Below are positions 33,451 to 41,609 of a stretch of 64,000 bases of DNA, in pieces (within the stretch, counting starts at the first letter, position 1; each line of letters opens with the position of its first letter). A program made the position numbers and the translations under genes. Source of the stretch: JALZHR01 sp036388475 (GTDB lineage Bacteria > Acidobacteriota > Blastocatellia > Pyrinomonadales > Pyrinomonadaceae); assembly GCA_036388475.1 (NCBI GenBank), contig DASVRT010000006.1, positions 1-64,000 on the forward strand. The letters run 5' to 3'. The notes under the pieces were generated by a model. That model had not been told where the DNA came from. It did no database searches and saw only the letters and a list, made by a program, of their open reading frames with translations.

Positions 33451-33506
33451 GAGAACCGGATTGAAGCTTCCGCGCTTTGATGCCAAGACGCGAGGCTCCG
33501 GTTTTC
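33451..33506 (-). promoter_or_regulatory. Structured leader between aroC and CAP gene
   Basis: GAGAACCGGA (33451-33460) and TCCGGTTTTC (33497-33506) are inverse with one mismatch. Inside, GAAGCTTCCGCG and CGCGAGGCTC also pair, giving a long interrupted stem around a 14-nt loop. It occupies the aroC-CAP gap. It is not followed by a clean T run on the minus strand, so a structured leader or processing site is as likely as a terminator. Confidence 0.4.
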
Positions 33507-33520
33507 TATTTTTATCGAAT

Positions 33521-34693
33521 TTAGTAATTTTGTAAAGCTTTTTTATAATTTTCAAAATTCCGGCGCATTTCTTCCATCGAATCGCCGCCGAATTTTTCGC
33601 GCAAAGCGTTTGCCAGAACAATCGCCAGCATCGACTCGCCGATAACGCCCGCCGCCGGAACCGCCGTAATATCCGAGCGCTCAAACGCCGCGAGTTCTTC
33701 CCGTTTGGATTCTATATCGACCGATTTCAGAGCCTTTCGCAAAGTCGAAATCGGTTTCAGATAACCGCGCACGCGCAATTCTTCGCCGTTCGTGATGCCG
33801 CCTTCCAGCCCGCCCGCGCGATTGGTCGGGCGCGTGAAAGTTTTTGAGCCTTCATCGTATCCGATTTCGTCGTGCACCGCCGAGCCGAAACGGCTGGCGT
33901 TTCGGACGCCTTCGCCGATTTCGACCGCTTTCACGGCTTGAATCGACATAAACGCCTGCGCGATTCGCCCGTCTAGCTTTTCCGACCAGGAAGTGTGCGA
34001 GCCTAAACCGACGACGACCGTTTTCGCCACGACTTCAAAAATTCCGCCCAGAGTATCGCCGTCGGTCTTCGCTTTATCAATCAATTCGACCATCGCTTTT
34101 TCGGCTTCGGCATCGGCGCAATTCAAAGGCGAATCTTTTTCATTCGCGCAAATTTCTTCCCACTTTTTTTCCAGAGGTTTTTCGGGCACGCTGCCAAGTT
34201 TGATAACGTGCGAGCGGATTTCGATTTCGAATTGTTCGAGCAATTGCTTGGCGATTGCGCCGCAGGCGACGCGCGCGGCGGTTTCGCGCGCCGAAGCGCG
34301 CTCCAGAACGTCGCGCAAATCTCTGGCTTGAAATTTCTGCCCGCCCGCCAGATCGGCGTGACCGGGACGCGGACGCTTGACGAGACGCGGATTTTTCGGC
34401 TCGTCTTCAAGCTTTTCCGCCGACATAACTTCCGTCCAGTGAACGAAATCGCGGTTTTCAATCACGAGCGCGACGGGCGAGCCGAGCGTTTTTCCGTGAC
34501 GAACGCCGGAAAGAATCTCGATTTTGTCGCTTTCGATTTTCTGCCTGCCGCCGCGCCCGTAGCCCTGCTGGCGACGCCAGAGCTCGCGATTGATTTTTTC
34601 GATGTCGATTTCCAAACCCGCGGGCAAGCCTTCGACAATGGCAACCAATGCTTTGCCGTGCGATTCTCCGGCGGTCGTGAAACGAAAAAACAT
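33521..34693 (-). CDS. aroC: Chorismate synthase
   Basis: A 390-aa FMN-dependent enzyme converting EPSP to chorismate, the last step of the shikimate pathway. Family motifs: FTTAGESHGKALVAIVEGLPAG at the start, GYGRGGRQKIE, RPGHADL, RASARETAARV and GGLEGGITNGE. Length is typical. It starts 4 bp after the EamA transporter gene, so the two are co-transcribed. Confidence 0.97.
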   Translation of the reverse strand: MFFRFTTAGESHGKALVAIVEGLPAGLEIDIEKINRELWRRQQGYGRGGRQKIESDKIEILSGVRHGKTLGSPVALVIENRDFVHWTEVMSAEKLEDEPKNPRLVKRPRPGHADLAGGQKFQARDLRDVLERASARETAARVACGAIAKQLLEQFEIEIRSHVIKLGSVPEKPLEKKWEEICANEKDSPLNCADAEAEKAMVELIDKAKTDGDTLGGIFEVVAKTVVVGLGSHTSWSEKLDGRIAQAFMSIQAVKAVEIGEGVRNASRFGSAVHDEIGYDEGSKTFTRPTNRAGGLEGGITNGEELRVRGYLKPISTLRKALKSVDIESKREELAAFERSDITAVPAAGVIGESMLAIVLANALREKFGGDSMEEMRRNFENYKKALQNY

Positions 34694-34697
34694 AAAT

Positions 34698-35597
34698 TTA
34701 TAAACGCCGGTCAGCGACCGATTTTCGGTGATTCAAAATCGGGCGGACGACAATCAGAAAAACGCTCAACAAAATCAGAAGACCGCCGAACAAGGTTTGC
34801 AGCCCTAATTGCTCGCCGAAAAATCCGCCGATAATCACCGCCACCAGCGGCGTGACAAAAGCAATCATCATTGCCCGCGTGACATCAATTTTAGTCAGCA
34901 GCCAGTAATAAAGCCAGAAAGCGACGATTGAACCCATAATCGCCAGATACAAAACGCAGATTACCGCATTCCACGTCCAATGAAACCCGAACGGACTGCC
35001 TTCGACGCTTAAGCCCACCAGCCAAAGAGGAATGTGTCCGACGAGCATCTGCCCGAAAACCATACTCGCCGGATGCAGTTTTTGTCCTTTCGCTTTCGTC
35101 AAAACGCTGGCGTATGAAGCGCCGAACGCGCCGACCACCACCGCCAGACTGCCCAGAAAAGCCATCTGCCCGTTCAGCGTTAACTGTTCTCTGAAAATCA
35201 CCGAAATGCCCAACAGACCGAGCAGAATAGAGACGATTTTCAAACCCGTAATTGATTCGCCGACGTAAATCCGCGCCAGAATCAAACCGAAAGCCGGAAT
35301 CGTCGCCTGCAAAACCGCCGCTAAACCGGAACTGATGTGCTGCTCGCCCCAGAACAGCAAACCGTAATTAAAGAAAAACTGCAAAAAACCCGTTATGAAA
35401 ATTATAATCCACGTCGCCCGACCTTTCGGAAACGGAATTTTCTGCCACCAGAGCGCGGGCAAAATCAGCAGACAGGCGACCGTAAATCTTATCGCGGCAA
35501 AGCTGACCGGCGGCAAATCGTCAAGCCCGCGCTTGATAAAAATCCAGGTCGTTCCCCAAATGACGCACAGGATAAGCCAGACCAACAGAGGTTTCAT
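34698..35597 (-). CDS. EamA-family metabolite exporter
   Basis: A 299-aa drug/metabolite transporter with two EamA repeats and ten predicted helices. The N-terminal signature WGTTWIFIKRGLDDLPPVSF is characteristic. Substrates in the family include amino acids and other metabolites. Coupling to aroC raises the possibility of an aromatic compound, but that is only context. The start codon follows no visible SD. Confidence 0.88.
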   Translation of the reverse strand: MKPLLVWLILCVIWGTTWIFIKRGLDDLPPVSFAAIRFTVACLLILPALWWQKIPFPKGRATWIIIFITGFLQFFFNYGLLFWGEQHISSGLAAVLQATIPAFGLILARIYVGESITGLKIVSILLGLLGISVIFREQLTLNGQMAFLGSLAVVVGAFGASYASVLTKAKGQKLHPASMVFGQMLVGHIPLWLVGLSVEGSPFGFHWTWNAVICVLYLAIMGSIVAFWLYYWLLTKIDVTRAMMIAFVTPLVAVIIGGFFGEQLGLQTLFGGLLILLSVFLIVVRPILNHRKSVADRRL

Positions 35598-35639
35598 AAA
35601 AAGTGAATGGTAACAAGGCTTGAAGTAAAAGTAAAAAAG

Positions 35640-35822
35640 GAATTTTCAGCCACAGAGAGCACAGAGAAAGACAGGGAGAATGAAACCGCAGATTTACATT
35701 GATTAACGCAGATTACTAACCCGATAGACAGAATTTACAGGATAAGAAAGAAACTTCAACGTTTTCAGTTTTGAATTATCCTGCCTATCCTGTCCATCCT
35801 GTTTGAATCTCCTTTCCGTTCT
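35640..35822. repeat. Iterated repeat region, rsmD-eamA gap
   Basis: Several short families follow one another: CACAGAGAG units (35644-35668), CGCAGATTAC-like units (35685-35716), ACAGGATAAG and its inverse TATCCTGTCCATCCTGT (35737-35802). The last pair can form a hairpin. All have a pitch near 7 or 14 bp, as elsewhere. Confidence 0.7.
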
Positions 35823-35849
35823 CTGTGAACGCTGTGGCTGATTCCCGCT

Positions 35850-36401
35850 TTAGCTTCGCTCGTAGAAGCTCAAACTCGAATCGCCCTGCCTTAAGATTCG
35901 CCAGCGGCGCAGCTCGCCAATCATATCGGGAAGATTATTTTTGTTGTGATGCTCGGCAATCAATATTCCGTTTTCGGCAAGCAGCTTGGCTTCGGGTTCG
36001 CCGAAAAGATACAAAACGTCGCGATACTCGGTTTGATAAGGCGGGTCGTAATAAACGATGTCGAAAATCTGTTTTGTTTTTCGCAGAAAATCTTCGGCGT
36101 CGCTTTGCACGACTTCCGTCTCCGCTTCGGGAATTTCCAAAAGGTCGAGATTTTCTTCGATAAGCCCGCAGGATTTGCGCGATTTATCGACGAAAGTCAC
36201 GTGCCGCGCGCCGCGCGAAAGCGCTTCGATGCCGATCGCGCCCGTGCCCGAACACAAATCCAGAAAGCGTGTTTCGTCGTCAATCTGCGGCGCGAGAACG
36301 TTAAAAAGAGCTTCGCGCAGACGGTCGGAGGTCGGACGCGTCTGCAAAGAAGGCGGGCTTTTTAAGACCCGCCTTCGATATTTTCCGGCTATGATGCGCA
36401 T
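35850..36401 (-). CDS. rsmD: 16S rRNA (guanine-966-N2)-methyltransferase
   Basis: A 183-aa RsmD. The N-terminus MRIIAGKYRRRVLKSP, the SAM motif LDLCSGTGAIGIEALSRGA and the catalytic DPPY (about 118, YYDPPYQTEY) are conserved. It methylates G966 in the 30S subunit. The leader is heptamer repeat DNA with no SD. A 26-bp imperfect palindrome lies in the coding sequence near the N-terminus. A second RsmD-type gene lies directly upstream. Confidence 0.93.
   Translation of the reverse strand: MRIIAGKYRRRVLKSPPSLQTRPTSDRLREALFNVLAPQIDDETRFLDLCSGTGAIGIEALSRGARHVTFVDKSRKSCGLIEENLDLLEIPEAETEVVQSDAEDFLRKTKQIFDIVYYDPPYQTEYRDVLYLFGEPEAKLLAENGILIAEHHNKNNLPDMIGELRRWRILRQGDSSLSFYERS
36350..36375. repeat. 26-bp imperfect palindrome inside rsmD
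   Basis: AAGGCGGG (36350-36357) and CCCGCCTT (36368-36375) flank a T/A-rich core. The encoded residues VLKSP recall the LKSP encoded at the same position of the plsC palindrome. Confidence 0.85.
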
Positions 36402-36403
36402 AA

Positions 36404-36560
36404 GGAATTTTCGATTTTCGATTGCCGATTGGCGATTGGATAAGGATTTTGCTTCGCAAAACTTTTTTGAAATTGAAATTTCGAAGCTAAAATTTTAATC
36501 TTGCAATTCAAAAAATAGTTTTCCTTATCCAATCGCAAATCTAAAATCGCAAATCGAAAA
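36404..36560. repeat. Heptamer-iterated inverted repeat, between the two rsmD-type genes
   Basis: The left arm has TTTTCGATTGCCGATTGG and GATTGGATAAGGA; the right arm has TCCTTATCCAATCG, CAAATCTAAAATCG and CAAATCG. It is the same family as 15192-15290 and 20632-20742. The loop of about 70 bp is unlike the arms and has its own GCTTCGCAAAAC. Confidence 0.85.
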
Positions 36561-36564
36561 TTCC

Positions 36565-37563
36565 CTAGCTTTTTCTTTCGTAAAAACTCAAAGCCGTGTC
36601 GCCCTGCGTGACGACGCGCCAGCGTTTCAGGACGCCGATTTTTTCCGGGAAAAACATCTCGGCGTGATGTTCGATTAGTAAAAGACCGCCGGGTTTAAGG
36701 GCGACGCCGCGTTTCAGATAATCCAAAACTTCGTCGTAATTGGTGTCATACGGCGGGTCGAAATAAATCACATCCCAGAAGCGTCGGCGTTTCTGCATTT
36801 TTTTCAGAAACGGTACGACTTCGAGCTCGCAGACCTCGCCGTGTCCTTCCTTGATGCCGCAGGCTTCGAGATTTTTCTTGATAAAGCTGCACATTTTGCC
36901 CGAGCGCTCGACAAACGTGCTAATCAGCGCGCCGCGCGAAATCGCTTCGATGCCGACCGCGCCCGAACCGGCGCAGAGGTCGAGAAAACGTCCGGCGCGA
37001 ACGCGTCGAAAAATTAATCTGAACATAACTTCGCGAATGCGGCGCGCCGTAGGGCGCACCTTCGGCGAAGCCGTGCTGGTTAAAAATTTTCCTCTGTGTT
37101 TTCCGTCTGTTACCTGCATCTCGTCATAAACTTTGGGCTTGTCGAACTGCTTCCAGGGTTCAACCGGCTTGCCGCGCGGAATAAAATTTTTCCGCGGCGG
37201 AAAACGGTCGTTTCTGCCCTGAAATCTATCATCGCGGCGCGGAAATCGCTCGTCGGAGCGGTCACGGTCGCGGTCATTGTTCGTGCCGGTGCCGGTGCCG
37301 GTGCTCGTGCCGCTGCCGCGAAACCTGTTTTCTCGTGGGGGAAAACGGTCGTCTTTGCCGCGAAACCGCTCGTCTCGCGGCTGAAAGCGGCTGTTATTGT
37401 CACGCGTGTTATTATCACCCGTGTTGTTATCGCGCGGCTGAAATCTATCGTTGCGCGGTTGAAATTTCCGCTCGCCGTAATTTCTGTCTTCCTGTTTTCT
37501 GTATGGGCGATTTTGATTAAAAGTTGTTGCCGGAGGTGTTCCGGTGTGTCGTCGGTTTTCCAT
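36565..37563 (-). CDS. RsmD-type methyltransferase with long disordered N-terminus
   Basis: A 332-aa protein. About 150 N-terminal residues are low-complexity (Arg, Asp, Asn, Phe, Pro: RFQPRD, RFRGKDDRFPPRE, TGTGTG and similar repeats). The C-terminal 180 residues are a complete RsmD-type domain: LTSTASPKVRPTARRIREVMF, LDLCAGSGAVGIEAISRGA and DPPYDTNYD (about 269). It is a paralogue of the next gene. I start at ATG 37563 (MENRRH), with GAGG upstream, over a weaker start 50 codons back. The basic tail probably binds RNA. Its target could be another rRNA guanine. Confidence 0.85.
   Translation of the reverse strand: MENRRHTGTPPATTFNQNRPYRKQEDRNYGERKFQPRNDRFQPRDNNTGDNNTRDNNSRFQPRDERFRGKDDRFPPRENRFRGSGTSTGTGTGTNNDRDRDRSDERFPRRDDRFQGRNDRFPPRKNFIPRGKPVEPWKQFDKPKVYDEMQVTDGKHRGKFLTSTASPKVRPTARRIREVMFRLIFRRVRAGRFLDLCAGSGAVGIEAISRGALISTFVERSGKMCSFIKKNLEACGIKEGHGEVCELEVVPFLKKMQKRRRFWDVIYFDPPYDTNYDEVLDYLKRGVALKPGGLLLIEHHAEMFFPEKIGVLKRWRVVTQGDTALSFYERKS
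37190..37500. repeat. Coding tandem repeats in the RsmD-like gene
   Basis: Short direct repeats encode R-F-(R/Q/P)-(G/P)-(R/K)-x-D/E motifs; a hexamer run of GGTGCC units at 37285-37308 encodes the TGTGTG stretch. Unit length is variable and the frame is kept. Confidence 0.75.
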
Positions 37564-37968
37564 GTTTTTTCCTCTTTCAAAAGATTGGCGTGAATTCGGC
37601 TCAGGAGGAACAGCCAAAATTTCACACGCTAGTTTCTGCTGCCAGCCGATTGCAAATTGCCGAACTGAAATTGGGAATTTAAGAGAAAATTCAATCCGTC
37701 CCTTTACAATCAAATAAGATTTCTCAGTTTATAAATGTTTTAGAGAAATTGTTAAAGACGAATATAAACGATTTAGACGGAAAAATTCAATGCTTTTCAT
37801 CACACTTTACAAAAAAATACTTTTTTTAAAAAACTCCTGCTTCTGAAATATTCCAGACAAGATATAAGTAACACAATGAAAGGAAAATGAAACCACCCAT
37901 TTAGGTAGGCAAGCGAACTGCGAACCGATAGTTTTTTCTTCCGCTCTCAGTTCGCAGTTCTCGGCTAT
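37564..37968. other. Intergenic region between recG and the RsmD-like gene
   Basis: No gene supported: the longer frame into this region is the discounted N-terminal extension of the RsmD-like gene. The left part is AT-rich and should hold that gene's promoter. The right part has the inverted pair 37915-37960. Confidence 0.5.
37915..37960. repeat. Inverted repeat downstream of recG
   Basis: GAACTGCGAAC (37915-37925) and GTTCGCAGTTC (37950-37960) are perfectly inverse over 11 bp. A further CGGTT/CTCGG neighbours each arm. No T run follows on the minus strand, so it is not a typical terminator. Confidence 0.85.
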
Positions 37969-40305
37969 TTATCCGATTCCCGCCAGTTTAAAGCGCGCGT
38001 CAGATTTTGCGACCTCGATTAATTTTGAAGTTTCCTGCGTAAAGCGTTTCGTCGTCAGATAAAATTCGGCTTCCTTGCGCGCCGTTTCCAGAATCTCCAA
38101 ATCGCGGATAATATTGCCGATGCGAAACGTCTGCACGCCCGATTGCCGCGTGCCTAAAATCTCGCCCTGCCCGCGCAGCTCCAAATCTTTTTCGGCGATG
38201 CGAAAGCCGTCGGTCGTTTCTTCCATAATTCCTAAACGCTCTTTCGCCACCGCCGTTTTTTTGTCGTTCGTCAAAAGCACGCAGTAACTTTGTTCGGCGC
38301 CGCGCCCGACGCGCCCGCGCAGCTGGTGAAGCTGCGACAGACCGAAACGCTCGGCGTGCTCGATAATCATCAGGCTCGCGTTCGGCACATCGACGCCGAC
38401 CTCGATTACCGTCGTCGAAACGAGAATCTGAATGTCGCCTTCGGTAAAGCTCTGCATCACGGCTTCCTTTTCGCCCGCTTTCATTTTGCCGTGCAGCAAG
38501 CCGATTTTGTATTGCGGAAAGACCTTGTCGCGCAGTTCCTCGAACATCGCCGTCGCCGCTTTTAAATCCATCTTTTCCGATTCTTCGACGAGCGGGTAAA
38601 CGACGTAAACCTGCCGCCCGAGTTCGATTTCGCGCACGATTCCTTTGTAGACGCCGTCGCGCTTGTCCTCGCCGACGACGACCGTTTTTATCGGCGTCCG
38701 TCCGGGCGGCAATTCGTCAATGACCGAAACGTCCAAATCGCCGTAAACCGTCATCGCCAGCGAGCGCGGAATCGGCGTCGCCGTCATCACCAGAATATCG
38801 GGACTGTAACCGCGCGCGCGAAGCTCGGCGCGCTGCAAGACGCCGAAACGATGCTGCTCGTCAATCACGGCTAAACCCAGTTTTTGAAACGCCACTGCGT
38901 CCTGAATAATCGCGTGTGTGCCGATAACGGCATTGACATCGCCGTCGGCAATCATCTGCTGAACTTTGCGCTTTTCCGCCGCGCGCAGACTCCCGATTAA
39001 AAGCTCGGTCGTAAAAGGCGTATCGGCTAAAAGGCGCTTGAAATTTCGCGCGTGCTGTTCCGCCAGAATTTCGGTCGGAGCCATCAGCGCGGTTTGATAA
39101 CCGTTTTCCATCGCCGCCAGCATCGCCAACAGCGCGACAATCGTTTTTCCGCTGCCGACATCGCCCTGCACCAGCCGGTTCATCGGCGAATCGGAAGTCA
39201 TATCGGCGAAAATTCTTTCGACGACTCTTTCCTGCGCGCCCGTTAAAGTGAACGGCAAAACGGCTCTGAGTCTTTCCCGAATCGTTTCGCTCAATTCGAT
39301 AATCGCGCCTTTCGGGTCTTTGGCGCGCTCGCCGCGTTTAAGCTGCAAGGCAAACGAAACCCAGAAAAATTCTTCGAAAATCAAGCGCAGATGAGCACGG
39401 CTTCGCGCCTGCGCGTATTCGACGAGGCTCGAATGTTCCGGCGGAAAATGTATTTCCTGAATCGCTTGAAAACGGGTAATGAGTTTTTGCCGCTCGACAA
39501 GCTCCGGCGGCAGATTTTCCTGAAAAGAGCTTTCGTCCAGATTCTGCAAAACGGCGAAAACGATTTCGCGCAGGCGCTTGGTCTGAAAAGTTCCGAGCTT
39601 GCGGTAAACCGGCACGCGCCGCGCCGTGTGAATCATCGGAAATTGATTGGCATCGTCCAGCGAAATGTCTTCCGATTCGTCCTTTGCCTTTCGTCCTTCG
39701 TCCTTCGCATCTCCGTTTTCCTCTGCCTCCTCGTCGGCTGAAACGTTTTTTAATAATCCGAAACTGTCGTAATCGACGTCGCTCGCCATAATTTCCAGCT
39801 CGTCCGGTTTATTTAATCGCAGGGCAAACGTATTTTTGCGCGCGTCCCATTCCCATCTGCCGTAGGCGACAAAGCGCGTGCCGCGCTCGAAACGCTCTTT
39901 CCAGTAATTGACGATGCGAAACGCGCCCTTGCCCGACACGAACCACCAGACGACGACCGGCTTGCGCGTGCGCTCGGCGTCGCCCGCCGTGATTTCAAAA
40001 ATAAAAAGCGGCGGCACTTTCGGTCCGCGATTTTTGCCGACCTGAAAACCGCCTGCCACGCGCACGAACAAATCGAGCGAAGCCTCCAGACCGTCAAACA
40101 AATCGTCAATCTGAATCAGGTTCGAGCGGTCTTCGTAGCGCATCGGCAGATAGTTGAGCAAATCTTCGACCGTCGCTTCCGAAGCGTCGTGTTTGTTCGC
40201 CGTTGCGGCGACGGCAAGCGCGAGTTTTCGCGCCGCTGCCGTCGTCAAATTCACTGCTTCGTATTTTGGAAAATCGAGAATTGATGTCTTTAAGGAAAGC
40301 TTCAT
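37969..40305 (-). CDS. recG: ATP-dependent DNA helicase RecG
   Basis: A 778-aa branch-migration helicase acting at stalled forks. The N-terminal wedge (OB) domain is followed by the helicase domains: Walker A GDVGSGKT (about 384), DEQHRFG (DExH-type, about 484), SATPIPRS-like ATPIPRSLAMT and the C-terminal QLRGRVGRG. It is longer than the usual 690 aa, partly because of acidic inserts (DEGRKAKDESEDISLDD near 210) encoded by a heptamer array. I start at ATG 40305; GTG 40323 is possible. Confidence 0.95.
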   Translation of the reverse strand: MKLSLKTSILDFPKYEAVNLTTAAARKLALAVAATANKHDASEATVEDLLNYLPMRYEDRSNLIQIDDLFDGLEASLDLFVRVAGGFQVGKNRGPKVPPLFIFEITAGDAERTRKPVVVWWFVSGKGAFRIVNYWKERFERGTRFVAYGRWEWDARKNTFALRLNKPDELEIMASDVDYDSFGLLKNVSADEEAEENGDAKDEGRKAKDESEDISLDDANQFPMIHTARRVPVYRKLGTFQTKRLREIVFAVLQNLDESSFQENLPPELVERQKLITRFQAIQEIHFPPEHSSLVEYAQARSRAHLRLIFEEFFWVSFALQLKRGERAKDPKGAIIELSETIRERLRAVLPFTLTGAQERVVERIFADMTSDSPMNRLVQGDVGSGKTIVALLAMLAAMENGYQTALMAPTEILAEQHARNFKRLLADTPFTTELLIGSLRAAEKRKVQQMIADGDVNAVIGTHAIIQDAVAFQKLGLAVIDEQHRFGVLQRAELRARGYSPDILVMTATPIPRSLAMTVYGDLDVSVIDELPPGRTPIKTVVVGEDKRDGVYKGIVREIELGRQVYVVYPLVEESEKMDLKAATAMFEELRDKVFPQYKIGLLHGKMKAGEKEAVMQSFTEGDIQILVSTTVIEVGVDVPNASLMIIEHAERFGLSQLHQLRGRVGRGAEQSYCVLLTNDKKTAVAKERLGIMEETTDGFRIAEKDLELRGQGEILGTRQSGVQTFRIGNIIRDLEILETARKEAEFYLTTKRFTQETSKLIEVAKSDARFKLAGIG
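39677..39708. repeat. Heptamer array inside recG
   Basis: TCGTCCT, TTGCCTT, TCGTCCT, TCGTCCT, TCGC: exact 7-bp pitch. On the coding strand it reads GAAGGAC-type units and encodes part of an acidic/basic linker in the wedge region. It resembles intergenic units at 12828-12852. Confidence 0.85.
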
Positions 40306-40328
40306 CGGCTCAGATTTTAACACAGAAA

Positions 40329-40468
40329 TTCAGCCGCGGATGAACGCGGACGACGCAGATAAATCAAAAGATAAAGATTGCCCGCGAGACGAGCGAAAGC
40401 ACGCGAAAAAGAATAAATGTTCAAAACGACTTTTTCCTTTTTCGCATTTCAGCGTGTTTCGCGGGCAA
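40329..40468. repeat. Iterated and inverted repeat downstream of the transporter gene
   Basis: CGCGGATGAACGCGGACGACGCAGAT (given in parts: CGCGGATGA at 40335, ACGCGGACG at 40344, ACGCAGATAA after) forms a 7-to-9-bp series. Then TTGCCCGCGA (40378-40387) is inverse to TCGCGGGCAA (40459-40468), with CTTTTTCG and CGAAAAAG paired inside. It separates recG from the queuosine-precursor transporter. Confidence 0.8.
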
Positions 40469-40488
40469 AATATCTTCTCCGCGCTTGA

Positions 40489-41223
40489 TTATGTTTCCAG
40501 ACTAAAAGGATTAAAGTCAGTGTCGCGGTCGTAATAATCTTCGTGCTCGGCGCGTTTCAGAAATCCGACAATCAGGTAAGTCAGCGGCGTAGCGAAAATT
40601 TCCCATAAAACCTTTATAAAATAATTTCCAATCATCACGCTGATTAATTGCTCGTTCGACCACACTCCGTAAAAGGCAATCGGGTAAAAAACGAGCGAAT
40701 CGGCAATCTCGCCCAGAACGGTCGAGGCGATGGTGCGCATCCACAGATTTTTCCCCTGCGTCAGCAGCTTCATTTTCGCCAGCACGAACGAATTGACAAA
40801 CTCGCCGAGCCAGAAAGCCGTCAGCGAAGCCAGCACGATGCGCGGCGTTTGTCCGAAAATCATCTCGATGGCTTTTTGCTTTTCCAGATTTCCCTGCATC
40901 GATTCCGCCGAACCGCCGGCGGGCAGCGGCAGGTAAGTGACGACAAACGCCATCAACGACGCGAAAATCAACGCGCCGAAGCCCGCCCAAATCACTTTCC
41001 GCGAGTGCGCGTAGCCGTAAACTTCCGTCAGAATATCGCCGAACAGGTAGCTTATCGGGAAAAACAAAACGCCCGCGCCGTAAATGTATTCGCCGTAAAA
41101 CGGCAGACTCACGCTCGAAACCTTATGCACGCCGATTAAATTCGAGCATAGAAGAACGGCGACAAACGCCGCCATAATCAAATCGTAATATTTATAGCTG
41201 CGGTCAAAATTTTGGGAATCCAA
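40489..41223 (-). CDS. yhhQ: Queuosine precursor transporter (YhhQ-type)
   Basis: A 244-aa, six-helix membrane protein of the vitamin-uptake-like VUT_1 family that imports preQ0/preQ1 for queuosine in tRNA. Motifs GEYIYGAGVLFFPISYLFGDILTEVYGY and the C-terminal AFYGVWSNEQLISVMIGNY are typical. The start is TTG 41223: GGAG lies at 41231-41234 with a 7-nt spacer, and the next ATG would delete 16 residues. No queuosine synthesis gene is in the window. Confidence 0.9.
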   Translation of the reverse strand: MDSQNFDRSYKYYDLIMAAFVAVLLCSNLIGVHKVSSVSLPFYGEYIYGAGVLFFPISYLFGDILTEVYGYAHSRKVIWAGFGALIFASLMAFVVTYLPLPAGGSAESMQGNLEKQKAIEMIFGQTPRIVLASLTAFWLGEFVNSFVLAKMKLLTQGKNLWMRTIASTVLGEIADSLVFYPIAFYGVWSNEQLISVMIGNYFIKVLWEIFATPLTYLIVGFLKRAEHEDYYDRDTDFNPFSLET

Positions 41224-41609
41224 TAGTCAGCTCCATCCGCGTTTCTTTAAAAAACAGATTTTATCAAAGCACAGTCTTTTTTCGCTGACAAGTTTTAATT
41301 TGTCTTGAATTATAAATAACCTGAATAAATTTTCGCTTAACGGCAAGCGCGGAATATTTGCCTGTCATTGCGCCGACTTAAATTTTGCCCGTCGGCAATT
41401 AAATTTCAGGTAATAACCGACCCGGCTCAGGCGGAACCGCCGATTTACTTTTCCTTGCAGTCGCCGGCGCTGGCTCGTCAGGCAACCGGCGCAATCGTCC
41501 GCCGTCGCCTGCGCTGTATCCGGCGGTCGCCGACAAACCATCGTGCAGTCACCGACGGTATATCCGGCAGCCGTCGACAAATCGCTTGCAGATATTTTTG
41601 ACGCGGCTT
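41224..41609. other. Intergenic region downstream of purD
   Basis: Between purD and the transporter. The left half is AT-rich (leader of the transporter). The right half is GC-rich and repetitive (see 41517-41600), with GCCGAC/GTCGGC inverse pairs around 41372-41396. An overlapping 94-aa frame looks spurious. It may be a decayed repeat or an untranslated RNA. Confidence 0.45.
41517..41600. repeat. Two imperfect tandem copies, about 42 bp
   Basis: A copy beginning GTATCCGGCGGTCGCCGAC (41517) and a second beginning GTATATCCGGCAGCCGTCGA (41558) share CCGGC, GACAAA and TTGCAG/GTGCAG blocks in order. They lie just past the purD stop. Confidence 0.6.

Noticed and set aside
35640..35822. Remnant of a mobile element
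   Set aside because: No transposase fragment, terminal repeats or target duplication; pitch and style match the other iterated repeats.
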